Assembly: GCF_003269065.1 (NCBI RefSeq)
Contig: NZ_QLTA01000047.1
Location: forward strand, 1-40,403
DNA from: Paracidovorax anthurii
GTDB lineage: Bacteria; Pseudomonadota; Gammaproteobacteria; Burkholderiales; Burkholderiaceae_C
Direction: 5' to 3'
DNA length: 40,403 bases
Below, piece after piece: positions 27,393-37,369 of this stretch; the first letter of the stretch is position 1; each line of letters opens with the position of its first letter. Under the pieces are notes generated by a model. The model was not told the DNA's origin. It saw nothing but the letters and a program-made list of their open reading frames with translations, and did not search any database. Both the position numbers and the translations under genes were made by a program.

Positions 27393-27453
27393 ATCGTCGT
27401 GACGCGACACACGCGTCGCCTGCGCAGCGCGAAGTCTTTTCCACGAAGCCGAA
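27393..27453 (-). promoter_or_regulatory. PIP box and -10 element (Hrp regulon promoter)
   Basis: On the minus strand, TTCGG (27453-27449), 15 bases, TTCGC (27433-27429): an exact fit to TTCGB-N15-TTCGB. Exactly 30 bases downstream is GACGAT (27398-27393), which meets the YANNNT rule except for its first base. The start codon at 27365 and its ribosome binding site follow at a natural distance. Confidence 0.72.
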
Positions 27454-27590
27454 CGATGCGTCCACGGTTTGTTCTTTGGCTCGCGCTTCGCCGAAAAACC
27501 TTGCTCGCACAGTCTGCATGCCTAGTCATATGCACAGTCCAATGCCTATATGAAACATAAGCGATGGACTATGTCCGGAGATTCAGGAGG

Positions 27591-27857
27591 CTATCTCATC
27601 GGGTTCTTGCCCTGTGCGATCTCGGCCCGCTTGACTAGCGCCATCGTCCGCGCTTCGGATAGACCGATCGCCGGATATGGCCCCAAGGTCATCTCGGGCC
27701 GCCGCGCTCCATGTCGATACCGCAACACCCACGCCGCGTTGCCAGCGGCCGACAAGGTGAAGATCAGCCCACCGCCATCACTCATCGAAAGCGGCTTACC
27801 CGCCTTGATCCACTGCTTAAGCTGCATATCGGACAGCAGCCCGCTTTTCTTTGCCAT
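27591..27857 (-). pseudogene. Truncated phage-type integrase (DUF4102 N-terminal domain)
   Basis: An 88-residue reading frame starting MAKKSGLLSDMQLKQWIKAG with GGAGAAG before the ATG. The sequence SMSDGGGLIFTLSAAGNAAW, then YRHGARRPEMTLGPYPAIGLSEAR, is the arm-type-DNA-binding domain of P4/phage-like tyrosine recombinases. It ends after AQGKNPMR at a TAG; the core-binding and catalytic domains (normally ~300 more residues) are missing. The 5' end points toward rng, 183 bp away. It marks a former integrative element, probably the one that brought in this region. Confidence 0.82.
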
Positions 27858-28039
27858 GTTCGCTTCTCCGGGTGCCGAAGGGGCCGATCCAGTCGCCTGG
27901 CTGGTCACCCAACAGGTCACCCCATCTTGTTGCGACTGGGTGGCACCCCGCGAAACCCAAAGACAGCTCACCTACCGAAAACCCCTGCCCCGACCACCGC
28001 TTGCGCGGCGTTTGAGACACGGCGGGAAGCCCTGAAACC

Positions 28040-29527
28040 TCAAAGCAACACGATGTCGTACTGCTCCTGCCCCAGGGTGCTCTCGGCCTGCAGCGAGATC
28101 GGCTTGCCGATGAAATCGGAGAGGCCCGCGAGGTGCCGGCTCTCCTCGTCCAGGAACAGCTCCACCACTTTCGCCGAGGCGACGACGCGGAATTCGCGCG
28201 GGTTGAACTGGCGCGCCTCGCGCAGGATCTCGCGCAGGATGTCGTAGCAGACACTGCGCGCGGTCTTGACGCTGCCCTTGCCCTGGCAGTGGGCGCATGG
28301 CTCGCAGAGCATGTGCGCCAGCGATTCGCGCGTGCGCTTGCGCGTCATCTCCACCAGGCCCAGTTGCGAGAAGCCGCCGGTCATGGTCTTCACGCGGTCG
28401 CGGGCGAGCTGCTTGCGGAACTCGGAGAGCACCGCGTGCTGGTGGTCGTCGCGGGCCATGTCGATGAAGTCCGCGATGATGATCCCGCCCAGGTTGCGCA
28501 GCCGCAGCTGCCGGGCGATGGCCTGCGCGGCCTCCAGGTTGGTCTTGAAGATCGTGTCGTCGAAGTTGCGCGCGCCCACGTAGCCGCCGGTGTTCACGTC
28601 GATGGTGGTCAGCGCCTCGGTCTGGTCCACGATGAGGTAGCCGCCGGACTTCAGGTCCACGCGGCGGCCCAGCGCGCGCGCGATCTCCTCGTCGATGGCA
28701 TAGAGGTCGAAGATCGGCCGCTCGCCCTTGTAGAGCTGCAGCTTGGGCACGGCGGCCGGCATGAACTCGCGGCCGAAGGCCTGCAGCAGCGCGAACTGCT
28801 CCTTCGAGTCGAGGCGGATGCTGAGCGTCTCTTCGCCCACCAGATCGCGCAGCACGCGCTGCAGCAGATTCAGGTCCTGGTGCAGCAGCGAGGCGGGCGG
28901 CTGGCGCAGCGCCGCCTCGCGGATGCGGGCCCAGGTCTTGCGCAGGTAGGCGATGTCCTCGGCCAGTTCGGCGTCGGTGGAGTCTTCGCCGTTGGTGCGC
29001 AGGATGAAGCCGCCCCCGCCGCCGTTCGCCTTGTCCCCCACCAGCGCCTGCAGCCGCGCGCGCAGCGCGTCGCGCTCGGCCGCGGGAATCTTCTGCGAGA
29101 CGCCCACGTGGTCGTCCTGCGGCAGGAAGACCAGCAGCCGCCCCGCGATGCTGATCTGGGTGGACAGGCGCGCGCCCTTGGTGCCGATGGGGTCCTTGAT
29201 GACCTGCACCATGAGCGACTGGCCCTCGAAGACCTGCTTCTCGATCGGCACCGGCGGCTCGCCCTTGCGCGCGAACATGGGCGCCTCGCCGCCCTCCTGG
29301 CGGTGCCACACGTCGGCCACGTGCAGGAAGGCCGCGCGCTCCAGGCCGATGTCGATGAAGGCCGACTGCATGCCCGGCAGCACGCGCGAGACCTTGCCCA
29401 GGTACACGTTGCCCACCAGGCCGCGCTCCAGCGTGCGCTCCACGTGCAGCTCCTGCACCGCGCCGTGCTCGACCACGGCGACCCGCGTTTCCTGGGGGGA
29501 CCAATTGATGAGGATGTCTTGTTGCAT
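28040..29527 (-). CDS. rng: Ribonuclease G
   Basis: A 495-residue RNase E/G family endonuclease that matures the 5' end of 16S rRNA and degrades some mRNAs. The S1 domain is at ~35-125 (NVYLGKVSRVLPGMQSAFIDIG). The catalytic DNase I-like part has TIDVNTGGYVG and IIIADFIDMA, which provide the Mg-binding aspartates, and the zinc-link motif CEPCAHCQGKG is near residue 408. It lacks the long RNase E scaffold tail, so RNase G fits. It is last in the rsfS-rlmH-maf-rng run on the minus strand, 141 bp after maf. Confidence 0.95.
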   Translation of the reverse strand: MQQDILINWSPQETRVAVVEHGAVQELHVERTLERGLVGNVYLGKVSRVLPGMQSAFIDIGLERAAFLHVADVWHRQEGGEAPMFARKGEPPVPIEKQVFEGQSLMVQVIKDPIGTKGARLSTQISIAGRLLVFLPQDDHVGVSQKIPAAERDALRARLQALVGDKANGGGGGFILRTNGEDSTDAELAEDIAYLRKTWARIREAALRQPPASLLHQDLNLLQRVLRDLVGEETLSIRLDSKEQFALLQAFGREFMPAAVPKLQLYKGERPIFDLYAIDEEIARALGRRVDLKSGGYLIVDQTEALTTIDVNTGGYVGARNFDDTIFKTNLEAAQAIARQLRLRNLGGIIIADFIDMARDDHQHAVLSEFRKQLARDRVKTMTGGFSQLGLVEMTRKRTRESLAHMLCEPCAHCQGKGSVKTARSVCYDILREILREARQFNPREFRVVASAKVVELFLDEESRHLAGLSDFIGKPISLQAESTLGQEQYDIVLL

Positions 29528-29652
29528 GGGGCGGCTTCGCGTCGCGCGCAGGGCGGAGGGTCAAGGGGCGGGATGGGTACCGATGATGCCTCAACGGCGC
29601 CCCGCGTGCCGGGCTCCGGGCCGGGGCCGCGCGCCCCGGCATGCCGCTGTCA

Positions 29653-29669
29653 GAACCTGTTCACGATCT
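29653..29669 (+). repeat. Short repeat, copy 2 (between maf and rng)
   Basis: GAACCTGTTCACGATCT, 16 of 17 bases identical to 21828-21844 and in the same orientation. It ends at the last base of the maf stop codon. Confidence 0.4.
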
Positions 29670-30301
29670 CAGGGCAGCAGCCCCGCCGCCCGCAGAAGCC
29701 CTGCCGTCTCGAACAGCGGCAGGCCCATGATGCCCGTGTAGCTGCCCGCGAGCCGCGACACGTACTGCGCGGCCGGGCCCTGGATGCCGTAGGCGCCCGC
29801 CTTGCCCAGCGGCTCGCCGCTGGCGGCATAGGCCGCGATCTGGGCGGGCGACATCGGCGCGAAGGTCACCTGCGACACCGACAGGGCCGCGTGCCGGGCG
29901 CCGCCGGCCTCCTGCAGCGCCACGGCGGTGAGCACGCGGTGCGTGCGGCCCGACAGCGCCGCCAGCATGCGGCGCGCGTCCGCCTCGTCTTCGGGTTTGC
30001 CGAGGATCTCGCGACCCAGCGCCACCGTGGTGTCCGAACACAGGATCGACGCGGCCTCCAGGCCGCGCCGGGCGCGCCGCGCCACGGCGGCGTCGAGCTT
30101 GAGGCCCGTCACCCGCTGCACGTAGCGCGCGGGCGCCTCGCCGGGCTTCGGCGCCTCGATGGCTTCGGCGTCTTCCACCAGCGCATCGCCATCGGCATTG
30201 GGCAGCAGCAGGACATGGCGCACGCCGAGCTGGTCCAGCAACTGGCGCCGGCGCGGGCTCTGGGAGGCGAGATAGATGAAGGGGGCAGGAGGCGGGTTCA
30301 C
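29669..30301 (-). CDS. maf: Maf/YhdE-type nucleoside triphosphate pyrophosphatase
   Basis: A 210-residue Maf-family enzyme, which hydrolyses dTTP/UTP and modified nucleotides to monophosphates. Family motifs are [15 protein letters not shown] at the N-terminus, [21 protein letters not shown] in the middle and [16 protein letters not shown] near the end; the last is typical of the YhdE dTTP/UTP subgroup. No ATG lies close to the first strand, so a GTG at 30301 ([14 protein letters not shown]) is proposed as start without a strong ribosome binding site. Upstream ATGs would add unrelated residues overlapping the divergent GNAT gene. Confidence 0.87.
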   Translation of the reverse strand: MNPPPAPFIYLASQSPRRRQLLDQLGVRHVLLLPNADGDALVEDAEAIEAPKPGEAPARYVQRVTGLKLDAAVARRARRGLEAASILCSDTTVALGREILGKPEDEADARRMLAALSGRTHRVLTAVALQEAGGARHAALSVSQVTFAPMSPAQIAAYAASGEPLGKAGAYGIQGPAAQYVSRLAGSYTGIMGLPLFETAGLLRAAGLLP

Positions 30302-30400
30302 GGCGCAGGAGGATAGCGGATCGCGGGGGCCGCTTCGCGTGCCGGTGCATGTCTTCGAATTTCCGGCGACGGCCCGGCGGCCGGCCGGGATCATGCGGAC

Positions 30401-31072
30401 ATGAACCATCTTCCGAGCTTCCAGACCGCGCGGCTCCGGCTGCGCCCCATCGCCTTGCAGGATGCGCCCGCGCTGCTCGAGATGAGCGCGACCCGTCCGC
30501 CACGCCAGTGGATCGGCTACAACGCCCTGGCCGACATGGAGGCGGCCGAGATCTTCGTGGAGTGGATGATGATGATCGGCCGCAAGGCGATCCCGGACAT
30601 CTGCTGGGCCGTGGAGCGCCTGGAGACCCCGGGCCTGATCGGGCTGTGCCAGTTCAAGCAATGGGACCCGGTGGAGCGTGTGGCCCTGCTCGGCTACGAA
30701 CTGGCCCAGGCCCACCAGGGCCGGGGCTTCATGACCGAGGCCGTGCAGGCCCTGGTGTGGGGGTGCTTCCAGGGCTTCGGGCTGCGGCACCTGGACGCGC
30801 ACGTCCACCCCGACAACGCGCCCTCCCTGCGCCTGCTCCACCGCCTCGGATTCATCGAGCAATGCGTCCTGCACGGCGAGGGCCAATGGGATGGGGAAAC
30901 CCACGACATGCTGCTGTTCCGGCGCTTCGCCGAGGCCGCGCAGCCCGCCGCCGAAGCGCCTGCGGCCGTGGCCGCGCCTACTCGCGATGGTAGGGATGGC
31001 CAGCGTTCACCGACCAGGCACGGTAGAGCTGCTCGATCAGGAGCACCCGCACCATCGCATGCGGGAGCGTGA
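30401..31072 (+). CDS. GNAT N-acetyltransferase, RimJ/RimL type
   Basis: A 223-residue acetyl-CoA-dependent transferase. It starts [19 protein letters not shown], as in RimJ/RimL-like enzymes, and has the acetyl-CoA pyrophosphate loop [11 protein letters not shown] and the later [18 protein letters not shown]. The recognisable domain ends at about LLFRRF (residue ~174). The remaining ~48 residues are Ala/Arg-rich and the last ~30 are the antisense strand of the rlmH 3' end. The substrate is unknown. It sits on the opposite strand inside a gene order that is usually all one direction (rlmH-maf), so it looks like an insertion. Confidence 0.83.
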   Translation: MNHLPSFQTARLRLRPIALQDAPALLEMSATRPPRQWIGYNALADMEAAEIFVEWMMMIGRKAIPDICWAVERLETPGLIGLCQFKQWDPVERVALLGYELAQAHQGRGFMTEAVQALVWGCFQGFGLRHLDAHVHPDNAPSLRLLHRLGFIEQCVLHGEGQWDGETHDMLLFRRFAEAAQPAAEAPAAVAAPTRDGRDGQRSPTRHGRAARSGAPAPSHAGA

Positions 31073-31445
31073 GGTCCGAGAGGCGGATGCGCTCGTGCGC
31101 GGCCTGCCGGAAGGCGGGGTCCAGGCCGTCGGGCCCGCCGATGACCAGGGCCACGTCGTCGCCCCCCAGCTGCCAGCCCTTGAGCCGCTCCGCGAGGGCC
31201 TTGGTGGTGAGTGAGGTGCCCCGCTCGTCGAGGGCCACCACGCGGGTACCGCGCGGGATGGCGGCCTCGATGCGCTCGCGCTCGGCGGCGTAGAGGGTTT
31301 CCAGCGTCTTGGAGCCGCGCGGCTCGGTCTTGACGGCCTTGAGCTCCACTTTCAGCTCGGGCGGAAAGCGCTTGGCATAGTCGTCGTAGGCCGTCTGCGC
31401 CCAGTCCGGCACGCGCTGGCCCACGGCCACGATGAGGAGTTTCAT
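30978..31445 (-). CDS. rlmH: 23S rRNA pseudouridine-1915 N3-methyltransferase
   Basis: A 155-residue SPOUT-class methyltransferase that methylates pseudouridine 1915 in helix 69 of the 70S ribosome. It starts [20 protein letters not shown] and has the knot region [38 protein letters not shown] and the C-terminal YHRE used in binding. Complete. It lies 51 bp after rsfS, and its 3' end overlaps the convergent GNAT frame by 95 bp. Confidence 0.96.
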   Translation of the reverse strand: MKLLIVAVGQRVPDWAQTAYDDYAKRFPPELKVELKAVKTEPRGSKTLETLYAAERERIEAAIPRGTRVVALDERGTSLTTKALAERLKGWQLGGDDVALVIGGPDGLDPAFRQAAHERIRLSDLTLPHAMVRVLLIEQLYRAWSVNAGHPYHRE

Positions 31446-31496
31446 CGGTCAACGATCCCCGGGCCCGGCGATCGCGGCGCCGGACGGCTACCCACT

Positions 31497-32279
31497 TCAA
31501 GCCGCCTTCTTGCGCGCCGGGGCCTTCTTGGCGGCGGGCTTCCTGGCCACGGCGGCCCGGGTGGCGGGCTTGGCGGCGGCCTTCTTGGCCGCCGGCTTGA
31601 CGACGACGGTCCTGGCCTTCGGCGCGGCCTTGGCCGGTGCCTTGGCGGCCACCTTTCCGGTGGCGGATTTCGCGGGCGCCTTCGCGGCGGCCTTGGCCGG
31701 CGTGGCCTTGGCGGCGGCCTTCTTCGCGGGGGCCTTCTTCACAGGGGCCTTCGGGGCCGGTGCGGCGGCCAGGGGGGCCTTGCGGGCCCCCGGCTTGCGG
31801 GCTGGTGCCTCGGGGGCGGCTGCGGCGGCCTTCTTGCGGGCCGCGGTCTTCCTGGCCAGTGCCGCATCGCCGGATTCGGCCGCCTTCGCCGGCTTGGGGG
31901 CGCCGAGCTTCAGGCGCACGGGCGTCTCGCCCCAGATCTCCTCCAGGCGGTAGTACTGGCGGATGGCCGGCTGCATGATGTGGGCCACGGCGGCGCCGCA
32001 GTCCACGATGATCCATTCGCCGTTGTCCTCGCCCTCGGTGCGCGGCTTGGGGAAACCGGCTTCGCGCACGGCGTCGCGCACGCTGGAGGCCAGGGCCTTG
32101 GTCTGCCGGTTGGACGTGCCCGATGCCACGATGACCCGCTCGAAGAGCGGCGAGAGCTTCTCGGTGTTGAACACCTGGATGTCTTGCGCCTTGACGTCTT
32201 CCAGGCCATCGACGATGGCGCGCTGGAGCTTGGTGACGTCTTTCTTGGCAGCGGATTCCGAACGGGTGGAAGTGGTCAT
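31497..32279 (-). CDS. rsfS: Ribosome silencing factor with histone H1-like tail
   Basis: A 260-residue protein in two parts. Residues ~14-120 are the RsfS/Iojap domain (LQRAIVDGLEDVKAQDIQVF, then ERVIVASGTSNRQTKALASS and GEWIIVDCGAAVAHIM), which binds ribosomal protein uL14 and blocks subunit joining during starvation. Residues ~121-260 are an Ala/Lys/Pro-rich tail of AAKKA/PAKAA-like repeats resembling bacterial histone H1-like proteins, so the protein is more than twice the length of E. coli RsfS (~105 aa). ATG at 32279 gives MTTSTRSES; the longer frame to 32339 has no support. The tail may bind rRNA or DNA. Confidence 0.92.
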   Translation of the reverse strand: MTTSTRSESAAKKDVTKLQRAIVDGLEDVKAQDIQVFNTEKLSPLFERVIVASGTSNRQTKALASSVRDAVREAGFPKPRTEGEDNGEWIIVDCGAAVAHIMQPAIRQYYRLEEIWGETPVRLKLGAPKPAKAAESGDAALARKTAARKKAAAAAPEAPARKPGARKAPLAAAPAPKAPVKKAPAKKAAAKATPAKAAAKAPAKSATGKVAAKAPAKAAPKARTVVVKPAAKKAAAKPATRAAVARKPAAKKAPARKKAA

Positions 32280-32424
32280 CAGGGGTCGGATGGAATAGGG
32301 GTGAAGGGCAATATAGCGCGCAACCCGCCCGGGGGCCAATGGCGCGCCGGGGCGCCGTGGAACGGCCGGGTTGTGCGTTTTTGGGATGTTTCAGGCCTCA
32401 TGTCGGCATGGAACGGACACGGGC

Positions 32425-32443
32425 AGCTATGGAAATTATAGCT
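32425..32443. repeat. Dispersed palindromic repeat, copy 2
   Basis: AGCTATGGAAATTATAGCT: arms AGCTAT/ATAGCT around 7 bases, in the 194-bp gap between hemF and rsfS. It is related in arm sequence to the palindromes at 1130 and 37111. Confidence 0.5.
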
Positions 32444-32473
32444 TTCAGGCCTTGCGGCTCCGTGGGGCCCGCG

Positions 32474-33442
32474 TCACAGCCAGTCGCGCCGCACCAGGAA
32501 GCGCTGCGTCAGCAGGGCCTCGGGCGAGCCCGGCGGGTCCTGGCGCTGGTAGGACCAGCCGGCCATCGGCGGCATCGAGAGCAGGATCGATTCGGTGCGC
32601 CCGCCGGACTGCAGCCCGAAATGCGTGCCCCGGTCCCACACGAGGTTGAACTCGACGTAGCGGCCACGGCGATAGCACTGGAAGGCGCGCTCGCGCTCGC
32701 CGAAGGGCGTGCCCTGGCGGCGCTGCACGATGGGCAGGTAGGCCCCCAGGAACGAATCCCCCACCGACTGCATCATCGCGAGGCTGCGCTCGAAGCCCAG
32801 CTCGGAGAAGTCGTCGAAGAAGATGCCGCCGATGCCGCGCTGCTCGCCGCGGTGCTTGAGGTAGAAGTATTCGTCGCACCAGCGCTTGAAGCGCAGGTAG
32901 AGCCCTTCGCCGAACGGATAGAGCGCTTCGCGGCAGCTGCGGTGGAAGTGCACCGCGTCTTCCTCGTAGCCGTAGTACGGCGTCATGTCCATGCCGCCGC
33001 CGAACCAGCAAACGGGCGCGTGGCCCTCGCGGGCGGCGGCGATCATGCGCACGTTCATGTGCACCGTCGGCACGTGGGGGTTGAATGGGTGGAAGACCAG
33101 CGACACGCCCATGGCCTCGAACGGCGCACCCGCCAGATCGGGCCGGTGCTGGGTGGCCGAGGGCGGCAGCGACGCCCCGCGCACGTGCGAGAACCCGCAG
33201 CCGGCGCGCTCGAACACGCGCCCGCCTTCGAGGATGCGCGTGATGCCGTCGCCCTGCAGCGGCTCGCCCGGCTCCTTGCTCCAGGCATCGGACAGGAAGC
33301 GCGCGCCGCCCGGGCCCTCCACGCTCTCGATGGCGGCGGTGATGCGGGACTGCAGGTCCGTGAGGTAGCCGCGCACGCGGGCCACCACGTCGGCGGACTG
33401 GAAGGGCGCGGCCGGGCCGGCCGCGGAGGACGGGCCGGCCAT
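32474..33442 (-). CDS. hemF: Oxygen-dependent coproporphyrinogen III oxidase
   Basis: A 322-residue HemF, which oxidatively decarboxylates coproporphyrinogen III to protoporphyrinogen IX in haem synthesis. Signature segments are [53 protein letters not shown] and [15 protein letters not shown], ending with [31 protein letters not shown]-like sequence. Complete. The start ATG overlaps the purD stop by one base (TGATG), so the two are coupled; the longer frame into purD is a shadow. Confidence 0.95.
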   Translation of the reverse strand: MAGPSSAAGPAAPFQSADVVARVRGYLTDLQSRITAAIESVEGPGGARFLSDAWSKEPGEPLQGDGITRILEGGRVFERAGCGFSHVRGASLPPSATQHRPDLAGAPFEAMGVSLVFHPFNPHVPTVHMNVRMIAAAREGHAPVCWFGGGMDMTPYYGYEEDAVHFHRSCREALYPFGEGLYLRFKRWCDEYFYLKHRGEQRGIGGIFFDDFSELGFERSLAMMQSVGDSFLGAYLPIVQRRQGTPFGERERAFQCYRRGRYVEFNLVWDRGTHFGLQSGGRTESILLSMPPMAGWSYQRQDPPGSPEALLTQRFLVRRDWL

Positions 33443-34722
33443 CAGCCCTTGACCGCCCGGTGGCCGATGTCGCGGCGGTATTGCGCGCCATCGAAGTGCA
33501 CGCCCCGCGCCACGTCGTAGACGCGCTGCTGGGCCTGCCGGACGCTGTCGGCCAGCGCGGTCACGCACAGCACGCGGCCGCCGCTGGTGCGCACCGTGCC
33601 GTCCTGCAGCTCGGTGCCGGCATGGAACACCACGGCATCGTCGGCGTCCGCCGGCAGGCCGGTGATGGCGTCGCCCTTGCGCGGGCTCTCGGGGTAGCCG
33701 TGGGCGGCCATGACGACGCCCAGCGCCGGGCGGCGGTCCCACTGCAGCTCGATCTGGTCGAGCTTGCCGTCCACCGCCGCGCCCAGCACATCGACGAAGT
33801 CGCTCTTGAGGCGCATCAGGATGGGCTGGGTCTCGGGGTCGCCCATGCGGCAGTTGAATTCGAGCGTCTTGGGCTGGCCCTTGGCGTCGATCATGAGGCC
33901 GGCGTACAGGAAGCCCGTGTACGGGATGCCGTCCTTCTCCATGCCGCGGATGGTGGGCAGGATGATCTCGCGCATGGCGCGGGCATGCACGTCGGCCGTG
34001 ACCACGGGAGCGGGCGAGTAGGCGCCCATGCCGCCGGTGTTCGGGCCCTGGTCGCCGTCCTTGAGGCGCTTGTGGTCCTGGCTGGTGGCCAGGGCGGCGA
34101 CGTTCTTGCCGTCGCACAGCACGATGAAGCTCGCCTCCTCGCCTTCGAGGAACTGCTCGATCACCACGCGCGCGCCGCCGTCGTTGTGGCTCACGCCGTA
34201 TTTGTTGTCCACCAGCATGAAGTCCACGGCGTCGTGGGCCTCCTGCACGGTCATGGCCACGACCACGCCCTTGCCGGCGGCCAGGCCGTCGGCCTTGACC
34301 ACGATGGGCGCGCCCAGGCGGTCGATGAAGGCATGGGCGGCGGCCGGGTCGGTGAAGGTGTCGTAGTCGGCCGTGGGGATGCCGTGGCGGCGCATGAAGG
34401 CCTTGGAGAAGGCCTTGGAGCTTTCGAGCTGCGCGGCGGCCTTCGTGGGCCCGAAGACGCGCAGGCCGTGGGCGCGGAACTCGTCCACCACGCCGGCGGC
34501 GAGCGGCGCCTCGGGGCCGACCACGGTGAGCTGGATCTTCTGCTCCTGCGCCCAGGCGCGCAGCGCGCGCACGTCGGTCACGGGCACGTTTTCGAGCTTG
34601 GGATTGAGGGCCGTGCCGCCGTTGCCGGGCGCCACATAGACCTTGGTGACCTTGGGAGACTGCGAGAGCTTCCAGGCCATTGCGTGTTCACGGCCGCCGC
34701 CTCCGATGACAAGAACTTTCAT
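33442..34722 (-). CDS. purD: Phosphoribosylamine-glycine ligase
   Basis: A 426-residue GARS, the second step of purine synthesis. The N-terminal domain starts [21 protein letters not shown]; the ATP-grasp domain includes [20 protein letters not shown] and the [11 protein letters not shown] metal-binding segment; the C-terminal domain ends [22 protein letters not shown]. Complete. It is 25 bp downstream of yebC and overlaps hemF by one base, forming a yebC-purD-hemF unit. Confidence 0.96.
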   Translation of the reverse strand: MKVLVIGGGGREHAMAWKLSQSPKVTKVYVAPGNGGTALNPKLENVPVTDVRALRAWAQEQKIQLTVVGPEAPLAAGVVDEFRAHGLRVFGPTKAAAQLESSKAFSKAFMRRHGIPTADYDTFTDPAAAHAFIDRLGAPIVVKADGLAAGKGVVVAMTVQEAHDAVDFMLVDNKYGVSHNDGGARVVIEQFLEGEEASFIVLCDGKNVAALATSQDHKRLKDGDQGPNTGGMGAYSPAPVVTADVHARAMREIILPTIRGMEKDGIPYTGFLYAGLMIDAKGQPKTLEFNCRMGDPETQPILMRLKSDFVDVLGAAVDGKLDQIELQWDRRPALGVVMAAHGYPESPRKGDAITGLPADADDAVVFHAGTELQDGTVRTSGGRVLCVTALADSVRQAQQRVYDVARGVHFDGAQYRRDIGHRAVKG

Positions 34723-34747
34723 GGGTTTCCGGGTGCTGGCTCGTGCT

Positions 34748-35467
34748 TCAGAGGGCGGCGTTGTGATAGACCTCCTGCACGTCGTCGAGGTCTTCGATCA
34801 CGTCCAGGAGCTTCTGCATGCGTTCGGCGTCTTCGCCGGCGAGGTCGATGGTCACGTCGGGGCGCATGGTGACGTCGGCGGCATCGGGCACGAGGCCCGC
34901 GGCTTCGAGGGCGTTCTTCACGGCCTCGAAGTCGCCGTAGGCGGTCAGCACCTCGATGGCGCCGTCCTCGCCCGTGACGACGTCCTCGGCGCCGGCCTCC
35001 AGCGCCACTTCCATCACCTTGTCCTCGTTCGTGCCGGGCGCGAAGATGAACTGGCCGCAGTGCTTGAACTGGAAGGCCACCGAGCCCTCGGTGCCCATGT
35101 TGCCGCCGTACTTGCTGAAGGCGTGGCGCACCTCGGCCACGGTGCGCACGCGGTTGTCGGTCATGGTGTCCACGATGATGGCCGCGCCGCCGATGCCGTA
35201 GCCCTCGTAGCGGATTTCCTCGTAGTTCACGCCCTCGGCATTGCCGGTGGCCTTGTCGATGTTGTACTTGATGCGGTCGGCGGGCATGTTGGCCGCCTTG
35301 GCCTTGTCGATCGCCAGCCGCAGGCGCGGGTTGGCGGAGATGTCGCCGCCGCCGGCGCGGGCGGCCACGGTGATCTCGCGAATGATCCGGGTCCAGATCT
35401 TGCCGCGCTTCTCATCCTGGCGCCCCTTGCGGTGCTGGATGTTGGCCCATTTGCTGTGTCCTGCCAC
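34748..35467 (-). CDS. yebC: YebC/PmpR family regulatory protein
   Basis: A 239-residue YebC/TACO1 family protein beginning [20 protein letters not shown]. The family pattern continues with [21 protein letters not shown] and a [23 protein letters not shown] segment. It has long been annotated as a DNA-binding regulator; newer work links the family to translation through polyproline stretches. Complete. It is first of the yebC-purD-hemF unit and divergent from the HerA-like gene (73 bp between starts). Confidence 0.95.
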   Translation of the reverse strand: MAGHSKWANIQHRKGRQDEKRGKIWTRIIREITVAARAGGGDISANPRLRLAIDKAKAANMPADRIKYNIDKATGNAEGVNYEEIRYEGYGIGGAAIIVDTMTDNRVRTVAEVRHAFSKYGGNMGTEGSVAFQFKHCGQFIFAPGTNEDKVMEVALEAGAEDVVTGEDGAIEVLTAYGDFEAVKNALEAAGLVPDAADVTMRPDVTIDLAGEDAERMQKLLDVIEDLDDVQEVYHNAAL

Positions 35468-35540
35468 AGGGAGTCCTTGCTGTTGTGTCTATGTGGATTA
35501 ATCTACTGGCCGCGATTTTACTTTTGACGCCCCACCCGCC

Positions 35541-37088
<1,548 letters not shown>

Positions 37089-37110
37089 CCCGCCGCCGCG
37101 CCGCCCGGCA

Positions 37111-37133
37111 TTTGCTACATATTCAATAGCAAA
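37111..37133. repeat. Dispersed palindromic repeat, copy 3
   Basis: Perfect 7-bp arms TTTGCTA/TAGCAAA around 9 bases, 22 bp after the HerA-like gene stop. It shares ATTCAATAGCAAAC with copy 1. Confidence 0.6.
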
Positions 37134-37369
37134 CAACCCAATAAATACGGCGACATGGAGCCCCCCAGGCCCTGAAAACAGCGGCAAGGCACGCCCCGGC
37201 GGGCGGCGGGGCTCTGCCACGGGCCTTCCGGGCGGCGGGGCGCGCGGGAGCGGCGGCGCGCCGATCGCGCGCGCCGCCCGGGCGGGCCGCGAGCTATCAT
37301 CGTTCGCGACGCCGAGGCCGGCACATTCCGGCCACCGCCGGAGCGCTCCATCCCGCACAGGAAGCCGCC

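Noticed and set aside
27858-28039. Possible tRNA or attachment site between the integrase remnant and rng
   Set aside because: No cloverleaf with a T-loop GTTCRANYC pattern could be found, and no direct repeat pair was visible.
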